Virus record (IMG/VR): IMGVR_UViG_3300046413_000500
Span: 1 to 20,223 of that record
Strand: one strand, 5' to 3'
DNA: 20,223 nt
DNA from: a virus
The translations under genes were made by a program, and so were the position numbers. Of this stretch, positions 14,084-19,872 are shown piece by piece (the stretch's first letter is position 1; each line of letters opens with the position of its first letter). The notes beneath the pieces were generated by a model. The model was given only the letters and a program-made list of their open reading frames with translations, was not told where the DNA came from and did not search any database.

Positions 14084-14105
14084 ATTATAACCCAAAATTT
14101 TAACA
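14084..14105 (-). promoter_or_regulatory. Phage promoter close to a start codon (leaderless type)
   Basis: On the minus strand TATAAT lies at 14089-14084, preceded by TTGGGT. The upstream box is weaker than elsewhere (TGTTAA at spacing 10 or GTTAAA at 9). Only six bases (TGATCT) separate TATAAT from ATG, so the transcript would start at about 14077. Confidence 0.5.
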
Positions 14106-14133
14106 TTTTGCGCAAAAATGAAAAATTTCTTAA

Positions 14134-14532
14134 TTATTTTACCAAATTTAGCAATTCGTCAATGTTGTACTGAAACCGGTTCTTCATTTTGACCAATGTT
14201 TCTTCCGGGACATTGTGAACATTACCAAAATCTCCTTGTGCAATGTACACAGACGGGACAATGCCGCGAGAAGAAGCAATCTCAAAATAAGGACGAAGTT
14301 CCTTAACTGTCGTGAATGTATTTGACACAACGACATTCATATCTTCATTAAGCCACTTGAGTGTCTCGTTTTGACACCATTTGTGAGCTGCTCCAATTTT
14401 AGAAATATCGAACTCATAGTTCGGACCCCAATATTGGTCGGTTTCTAGATGAATGTATGCCGGCTTCAGAGCCTTAGCAATTGTTGACTTACCTGACCCA
14501 GGCAAGCCACGAATTAAAATTAAGCGTGCCAT
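14134..14532 (-). CDS. P-loop kinase, polynucleotide-kinase-like
   Basis: A 132-residue AAA_33-type kinase. The Walker A loop is GLPGSGKST (9-17); HLETDQYW (28-35) fits the acceptor-side Asp of T4 polynucleotide kinase and its relatives, and VVVSNTFTT (67-75) is the strand with the Walker B-like role. It lacks the phosphatase domain of T4 Pnkp, but a metallophosphoesterase is encoded right upstream with a TAATG overlap. Together with the Rnl1-like ligase at 15799 it may heal and seal cleaved tRNA. Kinase of small molecules is an alternative. Confidence 0.78.
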   Translation of the reverse strand: MARLILIRGLPGSGKSTIAKALKPAYIHLETDQYWGPNYEFDISKIGAAHKWCQNETLKWLNEDMNVVVSNTFTTVKELRPYFEIASSRGIVPSVYIAQGDFGNVHNVPEETLVKMKNRFQYNIDELLNLVK

Positions 14533-15170
14533 TATTTCCCCATTGACTCAAGCAACATTTTCCATTTCTCTGACGGTGTAATTGTACTTTTGACCATTTC
14601 CTTCAAAAGTTCTTCATACCCTTTCGGATGATGGCCTCGGATGATTCCTTGTAAGGCCTTAGTTACCATTTCATTCAATGGGACTACAACTTGGCGTGTA
14701 GCATCCATTCCTACATCTAATGCTCGAGAACCCTCAAGTCCAGTTTTACCGCCATGCACATGGCCATGGAAGTGAACAGAACCTCTGTGCATTTGATCCC
14801 ACTCCATAATAGGATAGTGAAACATGATCACACGATTTCCGTCAACAGTAATATGTTTATACGGAGTAATTTCAACAAAGCAATCAGTGAACTCTTTTTG
14901 CTTGATGAGTTTAGTGTCATGATTGCCAACAATCAATGTCTTCGTGCCGTTACATCGATTCAATAATCGTGCAGCAGTCAAATGACTACAGAATGCAACA
15001 TCACCAAGAATGTATGTATGATCTTCAGGCTGAACGGTTTCATTCCACTCAAGGACGATCTTCTCATTCATGTACTCGACATTATTTTTAAAGCGTTCCC
15101 TTGACTCTGGGCAGAACTTCATAATGTTCTTGTGTCCGAAGTGGATGTCACTAGTAATAAAATCCCTCAT
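14532..15170 (-). CDS. Calcineurin-like metallophosphoesterase
   Basis: A 212-residue phosphoesterase with the full set of metal motifs: SDIHFGH (7-13), ILGDVAF (about 54-60), VGNHD (about 80-84), a His in FHYP (about 117-120) and HGHVHGG (about 134-140). Phages often carry this type beside nucleic-acid repair genes. It may act as a 2',3'-cyclic phosphodiesterase/phosphatase that prepares RNA ends for the adjacent kinase and ligase, taking the place of the phosphatase domain of T4 Pnkp; this is inference. The C-terminal 70 residues are less conserved. Confidence 0.88.
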   Translation of the reverse strand: MRDFITSDIHFGHKNIMKFCPESRERFKNNVEYMNEKIVLEWNETVQPEDHTYILGDVAFCSHLTAARLLNRCNGTKTLIVGNHDTKLIKQKEFTDCFVEITPYKHITVDGNRVIMFHYPIMEWDQMHRGSVHFHGHVHGGKTGLEGSRALDVGMDATRQVVVPLNEMVTKALQGIIRGHHPKGYEELLKEMVKSTITPSEKWKMLLESMGK

Positions 15171-15340
15171 GGGTTTTCCTTATATTCTTTAATTTGTTCT
15201 GGTGTCAGTGCCAGAACTTTTGTGATTAATTCTTGATCGGCTTCTTTAGCACCGTCAAATGTAATGAGGGCTTCTTTACCTTCATAGAGAGTTGCTTGGT
15301 CTTCACTGATTAGTACCAAACGAGTTTTATTTTTATCCAT
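15167..15340 (-). CDS. Small phage protein, unknown
   Basis: A 57-residue protein (MDKNKTRLVLISEDQATLYE at the start) with a strand-strand-helix pattern, ending LTPEQIKEYKENP. An ATG nine bases further up (15349) is an alternative start. It overlaps the upstream gene by eight bases and the phosphoesterase gene by ATGA. Not recognised. Confidence 0.55.
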   Translation of the reverse strand: MDKNKTRLVLISEDQATLYEGKEALITFDGAKEADQELITKVLALTPEQIKEYKENP

Positions 15341-15542
15341 GATATTCATCTCTCAAAATTTCAATTGTTTCATTTAGTTGCTCAATCTCATGAGCAGCTT
15401 CATCCAATAGATTAGCAATTTTATCAGGTTTTCCTTCTATTACGGCTAATCGTCCAGGAATTTGTCTACGAATTTCAGCTCGTTTACGCAGGCGAAAGAC
15501 TAAACTTTGTTCAGCTACTGGCAGATGTGATTCATCAATCAT
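15333..15542 (-). CDS. Small phage protein of a recurrent type
   Basis: A 69-residue helical protein. The stretch RLRKRAEIRRQIPGR (17-31), followed by EGKPDKIANLLDEAAHEIEQ, is a pattern seen in many short phage proteins of unknown function. Likely a helical hairpin or coiled coil. Start overlaps the stop of 15539-15799 as ATGA. Confidence 0.7.
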   Translation of the reverse strand: MIDESHLPVAEQSLVFRLRKRAEIRRQIPGRLAVIEGKPDKIANLLDEAAHEIEQLNETIEILRDEYHG

Positions 15543-15799
15543 TTCATTTCCTCCGATTGATATGTGTACATTTTAAACGCGATCAACTTAAAGAAAATCA
15601 AACCTTTACAGGTATGCCCATCATAGTATGAATTTTCAATTCCAAACCACTTATCAGCCAATCCAAAGCCAATAGACCATTCTTCCCAGATGTGCCAGGG
15701 TTTGTTCTCAAAATATTCGTTCAACCAAATATCATACTTCATCTTGTACACGAAGTACAATTTGTTGTAATAAACATAAAAGCGTTTAGGTTTTTGCAT
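15539..15799 (-). CDS. Aromatic-rich small phage protein
   Basis: An 86-residue protein unusually rich in Tyr, Trp and Phe (YVYYNKLYFVYKMKYDIW, 8-25; HIWEEWSIGFGLADKWFG, 36-53). No family recognised. TAATG overlap with the RNA ligase gene upstream places it in the RNA-repair run. Confidence 0.6.
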   Translation of the reverse strand: MQKPKRFYVYYNKLYFVYKMKYDIWLNEYFENKPWHIWEEWSIGFGLADKWFGIENSYYDGHTCKGLIFFKLIAFKMYTYQSEEMK

Positions 15800-16671
15800 T
15801 ATTTCTCCAAGAACTCGCTAACCCACGTTAGTCGGGTTTGTTCATCCATAGCAGTGTACTCTTCAATGTTTGCCTGAATTGCATCAATCAATGGATAGTA
15901 TTCTTCATCAATACTATTTTTGATATCAGCACGCATCAGTTTATCAGTGCGCGGATTGCGAGCAACAAACTTCTTAACCAAGTAATATGGTGACTTAATC
16001 TTTGTCGCAATTTTACCAGGACCGTAAATTACAAATCCTTCGTGCTTAACATGTTTAGCTAGGATTTCAATGTATTCCATTGGTGCATATACAACTGGCA
16101 CATATTTAGCATTAAATTCTGTGCAGTCAAATAACTTTGTTGTGATATATGCTCCAAGTGTTTTATGGCGAGCACCTAACAAGTACATGCCTTCTTCTTC
16201 AGGAATGATATGTGGATCATTTCTATGTACACACTCAAACATAAATGTGTAATGTGAATTCTCAGAACATGTTTCACGATAACGTTGCAGATCTGGTTCA
16301 ATTAATTCTTTTGCCATTTTCACGTAGTCAGAATCAATAGATCCAGTTGTTGATACTAGGATATCTCCTTTGTACCAAGTCACCGCAACCATGAAGCCAT
16401 TTACTTTACGGTGAGCTTCAACTATTTCATCAGGGTGAATAATTGGTGCATTCTTCTCAACACCGTAATTGTAAATCTTTGTAAATGGATATGACACAAT
16501 GTTGAATTCATCATCAACAATTAGTCCACGGCATTCTTCCAAGTATTCATTCCAAAGTCCATCATAGAATACTTTGCGCTTGTACTTTAATACGTGCAAC
16601 CCATTTCCGCAATCCTTCATCTGAACAAGATTGCTTGTTTGCACATATTCCTTCAATTCATCTAAAGTCAT
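15799..16671 (-). CDS. RNA ligase, T4 Rnl1-like
   Basis: A 290-residue ATP-dependent RNA ligase resembling T4 RnlA. Motif I is HRKVNG with nucleophile Lys89; CRGLIVDD (47-54) matches the conserved arginine segment before it; YTFMFECVH fits motif III/IIIa, EGFVIY motif IV and ATKIKSPYYL motif V. T4 Rnl1 has 374 residues; this one is shorter, mostly at the C-terminus where T4 carries its tRNA-specific domain, so specificity may differ. T4 Rnl1 with Pnkp repairs tRNA cut by anticodon nucleases such as PrrC. Its start lies one base beyond the preceding gene's stop. Confidence 0.85.
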   Translation of the reverse strand: MTLDELKEYVQTSNLVQMKDCGNGLHVLKYKRKVFYDGLWNEYLEECRGLIVDDEFNIVSYPFTKIYNYGVEKNAPIIHPDEIVEAHRKVNGFMVAVTWYKGDILVSTTGSIDSDYVKMAKELIEPDLQRYRETCSENSHYTFMFECVHRNDPHIIPEEEGMYLLGARHKTLGAYITTKLFDCTEFNAKYVPVVYAPMEYIEILAKHVKHEGFVIYGPGKIATKIKSPYYLVKKFVARNPRTDKLMRADIKNSIDEEYYPLIDAIQANIEEYTAMDEQTRLTWVSEFLEK

Positions 16672-16672
16672 T

Positions 16673-16846
16673 TCAATTATACCTTGTTAGTAAATCTTTT
16701 GCCCGCTGTTCAACATCTTTCATGTGAACATCCAATTTCTTCTGAGCAGCATTACGATCTTTCTTTTCTTTCTGCCATTCTTCCCAAAGCTCCAATGCTT
16801 TAGAACCTTTAGCTAAGATAGAACCTTTATATTGAACTTCTCTCAT
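16673..16846 (-). CDS. Small charged helical protein
   Basis: A 57-residue protein (MREVQYKGSILAKGSKALEL at the start), thereafter a long helix rich in Lys, Glu and Gln (WEEWQKEKKDRNAAQKKL). Possibly a coiled coil. ATGA overlap with 16843-17016 supports it. Function unknown. Confidence 0.6.
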   Translation of the reverse strand: MREVQYKGSILAKGSKALELWEEWQKEKKDRNAAQKKLDVHMKDVEQRAKDLLTRYN

Positions 16847-17016
16847 TGTTTTACCTCAATGATTTTATCTTGTTCGCCATAGTATGATACATACCTTGGT
16901 CCAAGATCTTTGTGACGTTTAAGATATGCTTCAGCCGCTTCACGACTTTGAGCTTTGACGATTACCATTTCTTGGTCAGTTTGTGACCATTCAATGTTAA
17001 AGATGTAATATTTCAT
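16843..17016 (-). CDS. Small phage protein, unknown
   Basis: A 57-residue protein (MKYYIFNIEWSQTDQEMVIV at the start) with a strand-helix-strand layout: QSREAAEAYLKRH is the helix, RYVSYYGEQDKIIEV the final strands. Similar layouts occur in many small phage proteins. It begins two bases after the deaminase stop. Confidence 0.6.
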   Translation of the reverse strand: MKYYIFNIEWSQTDQEMVIVKAQSREAAEAYLKRHKDLGPRYVSYYGEQDKIIEVKQ

Positions 17017-17018
17017 AG

Positions 17019-17336
17019 TTATGTATGTTCAATGAGTTCAATGTTTGCCCGCTTTAGTGCCGATTGACATATAGGGCAGGGTTTAGCAATTACAGGATTT
17101 CCGTGTACATCATATCGTTCAACTTTTATGCGATGGGCCCTAGACCAATCTTTAAGTTTAACCAATGCTGCAATTTCAGCATGGAGATAAATTGCCTCTG
17201 GCCTTCCGGCCTTATTAGCAAGTTCTCTCTGATACGGATGAGTCTTCATATATGAATTCTCTCCAACCGATAGCACACGACCTTTCTTGTCATAGATCGT
17301 TGCTTTTATGTCGAATTTTCTGCGAAGTTTTGCCAT
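17019..17336 (-). CDS. Deaminase-fold (cytidine/deoxycytidylate deaminase-like) protein, leaderless-type start
   Basis: A 105-residue zinc deaminase: YLHAEIAAL (about 50-58) has the HAE motif with the proton-shuttle Glu, and KPCPICQSAL (about 87-96) the PCxxC zinc ligands. It is shorter than phage dCMP deaminases (about 150-190) and lacks their additional zinc and allosteric parts, so free cytidine, a nucleotide or a base in RNA could be the target. TATAAT at 17348-17343 ends six bases before the ATG at 17336, so the mRNA would begin at the start codon. The longer frame to 17360 starts upstream of this promoter and was rejected. Confidence 0.8.
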   Translation of the reverse strand: MAKLRRKFDIKATIYDKKGRVLSVGENSYMKTHPYQRELANKAGRPEAIYLHAEIAALVKLKDWSRAHRIKVERYDVHGNPVIAKPCPICQSALKRANIELIEHT

Positions 17337-17342
17337 AACTAA

Positions 17343-17364
17343 ATTATAACACAACTCCATTAAA
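17343..17364 (-). promoter_or_regulatory. Phage promoter, TTTAAT-N10-TATAAT, leaderless type
   Basis: On the minus strand TATAAT is at 17348-17343 after TGTGT, with TTTAAT at 17364-17359. The six bases TTAGTT separate it from the ATG. It lies right after the terminator 17371-17408, as promoter 5644-5666 does after the nadV terminator. Confidence 0.6.
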
Positions 17365-17370
17365 TTTAGT

Positions 17371-17408
17371 GAAAGAAAAACCCCTCTGCAGAATAAATCT
17401 GAGAGGGG
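17371..17408 (-). terminator. Rho-independent terminator after 17428-17649
   Basis: On the minus strand CCCCTCT pairs with AGAGGGG, with an inner CAGA/TCTG stem, followed by TTTTTCTTTC. Stem 17408-17381, T-tract 17380-17371. It closes the unit carrying the GNAT and the small helical protein. Confidence 0.85.
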
Positions 17409-17427
17409 CCGTGTTAAAGATTATTTA

Positions 17428-17649
17428 TTAATCTTTCTTGATGACGAATGCATACATTTCGCCAGCTTTTTTCATTAGATCGTCCATCGTATATGGAGTG
17501 TATGCTGTTTGCATTTCTTCTACAGTTTTCTTGCCCTGTTCAAACAATTTCTTAGTGAACTCAACATTCATTGCGTATTGCTTGTCCATGTAGTCCTTGG
17601 CCATACCAAGAACGTCTGAGCGGATTTCAAATGGGTTTTTGTTAGACAT
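17428..17649 (-). CDS. Small helical phage protein, conserved-looking
   Basis: A 73-residue all-helical protein: NPFEIRSDVLGMAKDYMDKQ (5-24), a charged middle (FTKKLFEQGKKTVEEMQ) and MDDLMKKAGEMYAFVIKKD at the end. The NPFEIR..LGMAKDYMD opening is familiar from T4-like phages, but I know no function. It has AAGGAAAA before the ATG and its own strong terminator, which suggests high expression. Confidence 0.7.
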   Translation of the reverse strand: MSNKNPFEIRSDVLGMAKDYMDKQYAMNVEFTKKLFEQGKKTVEEMQTAYTPYTMDDLMKKAGEMYAFVIKKD

Positions 17650-18235
17650 GATAATTTTCCTTATGTGATGTGTCTGTGTTGCCGAGCATTAAGTTTAAAA
17701 TTCGTAGACGAAGCTCGGTCATTTCATCTACTAATCTACCGTATTCTTTAAAAATTTGATTGTTTTTCTCGAACAAGTCCGGATTTGACAACTCAATAGC
17801 TGCCACACGTTCACCATAACCACGTTCTTTTGTCTTTAATTTATTCTTTGCCGCTAAGTGCTGAATAACTTTGTTGTTCTCAATGCAGTGCATGTACACT
17901 TCATGAATGCCATGGAACTTTGCCCATTCTAACATTTCTTGGATTAGTTTATTACCAACACCTTGGCGTTGAACTGATGCATCAACACTAACAGCAAGTT
18001 CCCATGATTTGCCATCATAAGCCATGTGGCCGAAGCCATAGATGTTATGAGAGAAATCTACTGCTGCCCAAAGTTCATGATCCGTTGGGTGATAGACCAT
18101 TTGCAAGATGAGTTGATCGATACCTGCATCACTCATGTTTGTACCGAAGCGGCTGTACTTATCTTCTTGGCTTAAAGCCTTTAAATGACTTGAGTATTCA
18201 CTAATGCTATTTAGATCTACCTTGATGATTTTCAT
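17642..18235 (-). CDS. GNAT-family N-acetyltransferase
   Basis: A 197-residue protein. The acetyl-CoA loop is QRQGVGNKLI, preceded by the strand ELAVSVDASV; the later CIENNKVIQHLAAKNKLK matches the family's second cofactor-side segment. The N-terminal 40 and C-terminal 45 residues are extra helices. Substrate unknown: a host protein, an antibiotic-like molecule or tRNA. The ATG at 18235 has AGAGAA upstream. A 126-bp inverted repeat lies in the leader. The frame is open as far as 18298, but only from TTG, and was not used. Confidence 0.8.
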   Translation of the reverse strand: MKIIKVDLNSISEYSSHLKALSQEDKYSRFGTNMSDAGIDQLILQMVYHPTDHELWAAVDFSHNIYGFGHMAYDGKSWELAVSVDASVQRQGVGNKLIQEMLEWAKFHGIHEVYMHCIENNKVIQHLAAKNKLKTKERGYGERVAAIELSNPDLFEKNNQIFKEYGRLVDEMTELRLRILNLMLGNTDTSHKENYHV

Positions 18236-18258
18236 AATGTTCTCTGTGATGTGCTGTT

Positions 18259-18384
18259 TGTGTAAATATTGAATATGTCTGAATGTGAAAGATACCAATT
18301 TTACATCGTGTTCCTCGGCAGGTGGCTTCCTGCTTTACTGATTCACGCCCATGATACAAGCCAAACATATTCAATATTTACACA
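18259..18384. repeat. Inverted repeat with perfect 20-base arms, 86-base loop
   Basis: Arms 18259-18278 and 18365-18384 are exact reverse complements. The right arm contains the last codons and stop (TGTAAATATTGA on the minus strand) of the gene 18371-18610, and the left arm ends 23 bases before the GNAT start. The loop has a further small hairpin (GCAGG, six bases, CCTGC) and GAGGAA followed by a start-stop ATGTAA. Transcribed, it would form a closed structure of about 126 bases in the gap between two genes. Confidence 0.8.
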
Positions 18385-18610
18385 GTTGAGGATTCAACCT
18401 TGATCTCTTTGCTCTTCCGATTCTACTTGATTTATCCCAGTCATACTTTATGCCGTCAGGACATAAACCATCTTTGACTGAATCAACACCGAACATTCCG
18501 CAAACTTCAAAGTCTTTACCTTTGATTGTTACGAACTCATTCAATGTCTTTGCATATTGCATCGCTAAATCTAAATTTTCGAATTCTTTTTCTTTTATTT
18601 TATACACCAT
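18371..18610 (-). CDS. Small phage protein of a recurrent type
   Basis: A 79-residue protein starting MVYKIKEKEF. The core NEFVTIKGKDFEVCGMFGVD (25-44), then LCPDGIKYDWDKSSRIGR, looks like a recurrent T4-like phage family of unknown function. Two starts are possible (18610 and 18646); I chose 18610 because the preceding 12 residues do not fit the family pattern. Neither has a clear ribosome site. The start is in the left arm of the inverted repeat 18605-18737 and the stop is in the right arm of 18259-18384, so both ends are inside stems. Confidence 0.65.
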   Translation of the reverse strand: MVYKIKEKEFENLDLAMQYAKTLNEFVTIKGKDFEVCGMFGVDSVKDGLCPDGIKYDWDKSSRIGRAKRSRLNPQLCKY

Positions 18611-18737
18611 ATAAAAACACAATCTCGGAATCAAGATCCTTTTCATCGCGCTGGTTAGGCTGCTTCATAGAGAGACTCAACTATTGACCAAGTTGCTCGA
18701 AGTCTTCTACCAATGATGATTGCGTTTTTATATGGTG
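18605..18737. repeat. Second inverted repeat, 20-base arms with one mismatch
   Basis: Arms 18605-18624 and 18718-18737 are reverse complements at 19 of 20 positions; the loop is 93 bases. The right arm covers the 3' end of tRNA-Leu(UAG) including its CCA, and the left arm covers the start codon of 18371-18610. Pairing in an uncut transcript would hide that start codon; trimming of the tRNA 3' end would free it. The loop also reads as a 25-codon C-terminal-like frame without a start (ending near 18658). Confidence 0.7.
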
Positions 18738-18816
18738 CCTAGGGAGAGACTCGAACTCTCAATCCTCGCGGCGACGGCTTCTAAAACCGTAGTGTATTCC
18801 ATTCCACCACCTAGGC
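18733..18816 (-). tRNA. tRNA-Leu (UAG anticodon)
   Basis: An 84-base class II tRNA with encoded CCA. Acceptor GCCTAGG/CCTAGGC, anticodon stem ACGGT/GCCGT around TTTAGAA (anticodon TAG), a long variable arm, T-arm GAGAG-TTCGAGT-CTCTC, discriminator A. It reads CUA and possibly other CUN leucine codons. Confidence 0.93.
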
Positions 18817-18861
18817 ATTTGACAATTTTTATTGCGGGAGAACTGTCGAAACTCTCTTTTA

Positions 18862-19245
18862 TTAAATCATTGACCAATCGATAATTGTCTTACGATCAAT
18901 TCTTCGTTGATCACCTTTACCATACTTTATTACCATAGCAACAATGCGCGGTACGATGTACAACTTGAACATATCGTCATTGTATTTTGATCGTTTTTCA
19001 ACAGAAATATAAGGTTTACCTTTTAAGTAAGCTCTTGCTAATTCTGTGGCTCTTGCTTCATTACGAACGTTCCAACGTCGATGCGTCGATAAACTTTCTA
19101 GTTTAGTATTTAGTGCAAATGCTAAACCAACGTTCCCAAGTTTGTTATGATATTTAATTTGACCTTTGAGTTTGTCCTCTTCACATCGAATGATTTGAGG
19201 CTCTAAAGCTAAATGTTTTGATTTGATTTTTAGTTCCATACACAT
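18862..19245 (-). CDS. Basic protein, unknown function
   Basis: A 127-residue strongly basic protein (MCMELKIKSKHLALEPQIIR at the start) with many Lys and Arg; the middle helices include RNEARATELARAYLKGKPY and the end is RIDRKTIIDWSMI. Its composition suggests nucleic-acid binding. No family recognised. ATGs at 19245 and 19239 are possible: AAAGGAA favours the first, whereas a TATAAT placed six bases before the second could make a leaderless start. It lies between two tRNA genes. Confidence 0.6.
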   Translation of the reverse strand: MCMELKIKSKHLALEPQIIRCEEDKLKGQIKYHNKLGNVGLAFALNTKLESLSTHRRWNVRNEARATELARAYLKGKPYISVEKRSKYNDDMFKLYIVPRIVAMVIKYGKGDQRRIDRKTIIDWSMI

Positions 19246-19268
19246 ATTATAAATTCCTTTTGTTTAAA
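19246..19268 (-). promoter_or_regulatory. Possible phage promoter, TTTAAA-N11-TATAAT
   Basis: TATAAT at 19251-19246 and TTTAAA at 19268-19263 on the minus strand. The spacer also holds the ribosome-site-like AAAGGAA, so the TATAAT may be chance. Distance to the ATG at 19239 is six bases, as at 14077 and 17336. Confidence 0.35.
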
Positions 19269-19334
19269 TTATTAAAGATAAATTAAAAGAATTCATTATG
19301 GTGGATGAATCTATACGCGTGGAATCTTCTCCAT
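19264..19334 (-). other. Tandem mini-ORFs with strong ribosome site and an in-frame TAG
   Basis: On the minus strand AAGGAG (19346-19341) is followed six bases later by ATG (19334) and seven codons (MEKIPRV) to an in-frame TAG at 19313-19311. If TAG is read, four more codons (IHPP) follow to TAA (19298-19296). That TAA overlaps a second ATG as TAATG, the usual coupling form in this genome, opening a ten-codon frame (MNSFNLSLII) ending at 19264. It lies directly downstream of the CUA-anticodon tRNA. It may be a leader, a decayed gene or chance. Confidence 0.3.
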
Positions 19335-19359
19335 GATATACTCCTTAGTATGTTGAAAG

Positions 19360-19436
19360 TGGTGCGCCTGACAGGAATCGAACCTGCTACAATCTGGTTT
19401 AGAATCAGTTGCCCTTACCTTATGGGCCTCAAGCGC
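19360..19436 (-). tRNA. tRNA with CUA anticodon (candidate amber suppressor)
   Basis: A 77-base class I tRNA with encoded CCA. Acceptor GCGCTTG/CAGGCGC, D-stem GCCC/GGGC, T-arm GCAGG-TTCGATT-CCTGT, variable loop of five, discriminator A. The anticodon region is ACTGA-TTCTAAA-CCAGA: three inner pairs (CTG/CAG) hold, the outer A27-A43 and the loop-closing A31-C39 do not. Standard numbering gives U33, C34-U35-A36, A37, A38, that is CUA, complementary to UAG. It begins three bases after the SGNH hydrolase stop. The amino acid carried cannot be read from the sequence. Confidence 0.8.
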
Positions 19437-19438
19437 AA

Positions 19439-19840
19439 TTATTTTGTTTTTTCAGCAAGTTGTTTGTACCCAGCCCAACTTGGATGAATTTTATCTTTTT
19501 GCCAACGTGTATTTGTTAATATCACATCATTAAATTCCTGTGCCACTCGTTTAACATGTTTTACAGCGTCTGGTTTAGATTCTTCATTTGGTAAAATCCA
19601 ATAAACATTTTTTGAGTGAATCTTAGTACGAATGTCCATTAATACGCCGTATGTGTCAGCTTTATCGTAATCATTGGTACTTAAGCTAATAATTACTGTT
19701 TGCGCTCGCAAATCTTTGTTACTGAACTTCTTATTCCATCCATGCGATGTTATACCGCTTTGCGCATAATCTACGCATTCTGGTCTGAACATTTTTGTAC
19801 CAACCGCAATACTATCGCCTAAAATTAAACACTCTAACAT
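19439..19840 (-). CDS. SGNH/GDSL-type hydrolase
   Basis: A 133-residue protein with block I LILGDSIAVG (5-14, Ser10 nucleophile), block III STND (about 56-59) and block V DKIHPSWAGY with the Asp-x-x-His catalytic pair. It is shorter than most SGNH esterases (about 180-200). It may deacylate a lipid, sugar or peptidoglycan component; such proteins also appear as phage tail or receptor-modifying enzymes. GAGAAAG lies just before the ATG at 19840. The frame extends upstream through a tRNA gene to 20152, which was rejected. Confidence 0.8.
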   Translation of the reverse strand: MLECLILGDSIAVGTKMFRPECVDYAQSGITSHGWNKKFSNKDLRAQTVIISLSTNDYDKADTYGVLMDIRTKIHSKNVYWILPNEESKPDAVKHVKRVAQEFNDVILTNTRWQKDKIHPSWAGYKQLAEKTK

Positions 19841-19872
19841 GTCTTTCTCGCAATTCTCAAATTTATTTATCT

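Noticed and set aside
14104-14120. Hairpin CATTTT/AAAATG after the 13892 promoter region
   Set aside because: All-AT stem with no proper T-tract; too weak to call a terminator.
16676-16681. TATAAT four bases from the RNA ligase start
   Set aside because: No TTTAAT-like box at 10-12 bases and no TGn extension; it is made by the final codons of 16673-16846.
18658-18732. Frame on the minus strand reading like a protein C-terminus
   Set aside because: About 25 codons with no start codon or ribosome site, directly behind a tRNA; perhaps a gene remnant, but not supportable.
19305-19487. Plus-strand ORF containing LTGIEPAT
   Set aside because: This peptide is the usual false translation antisense to a tRNA gene; the frame crosses the tRNA at 19360-19436.
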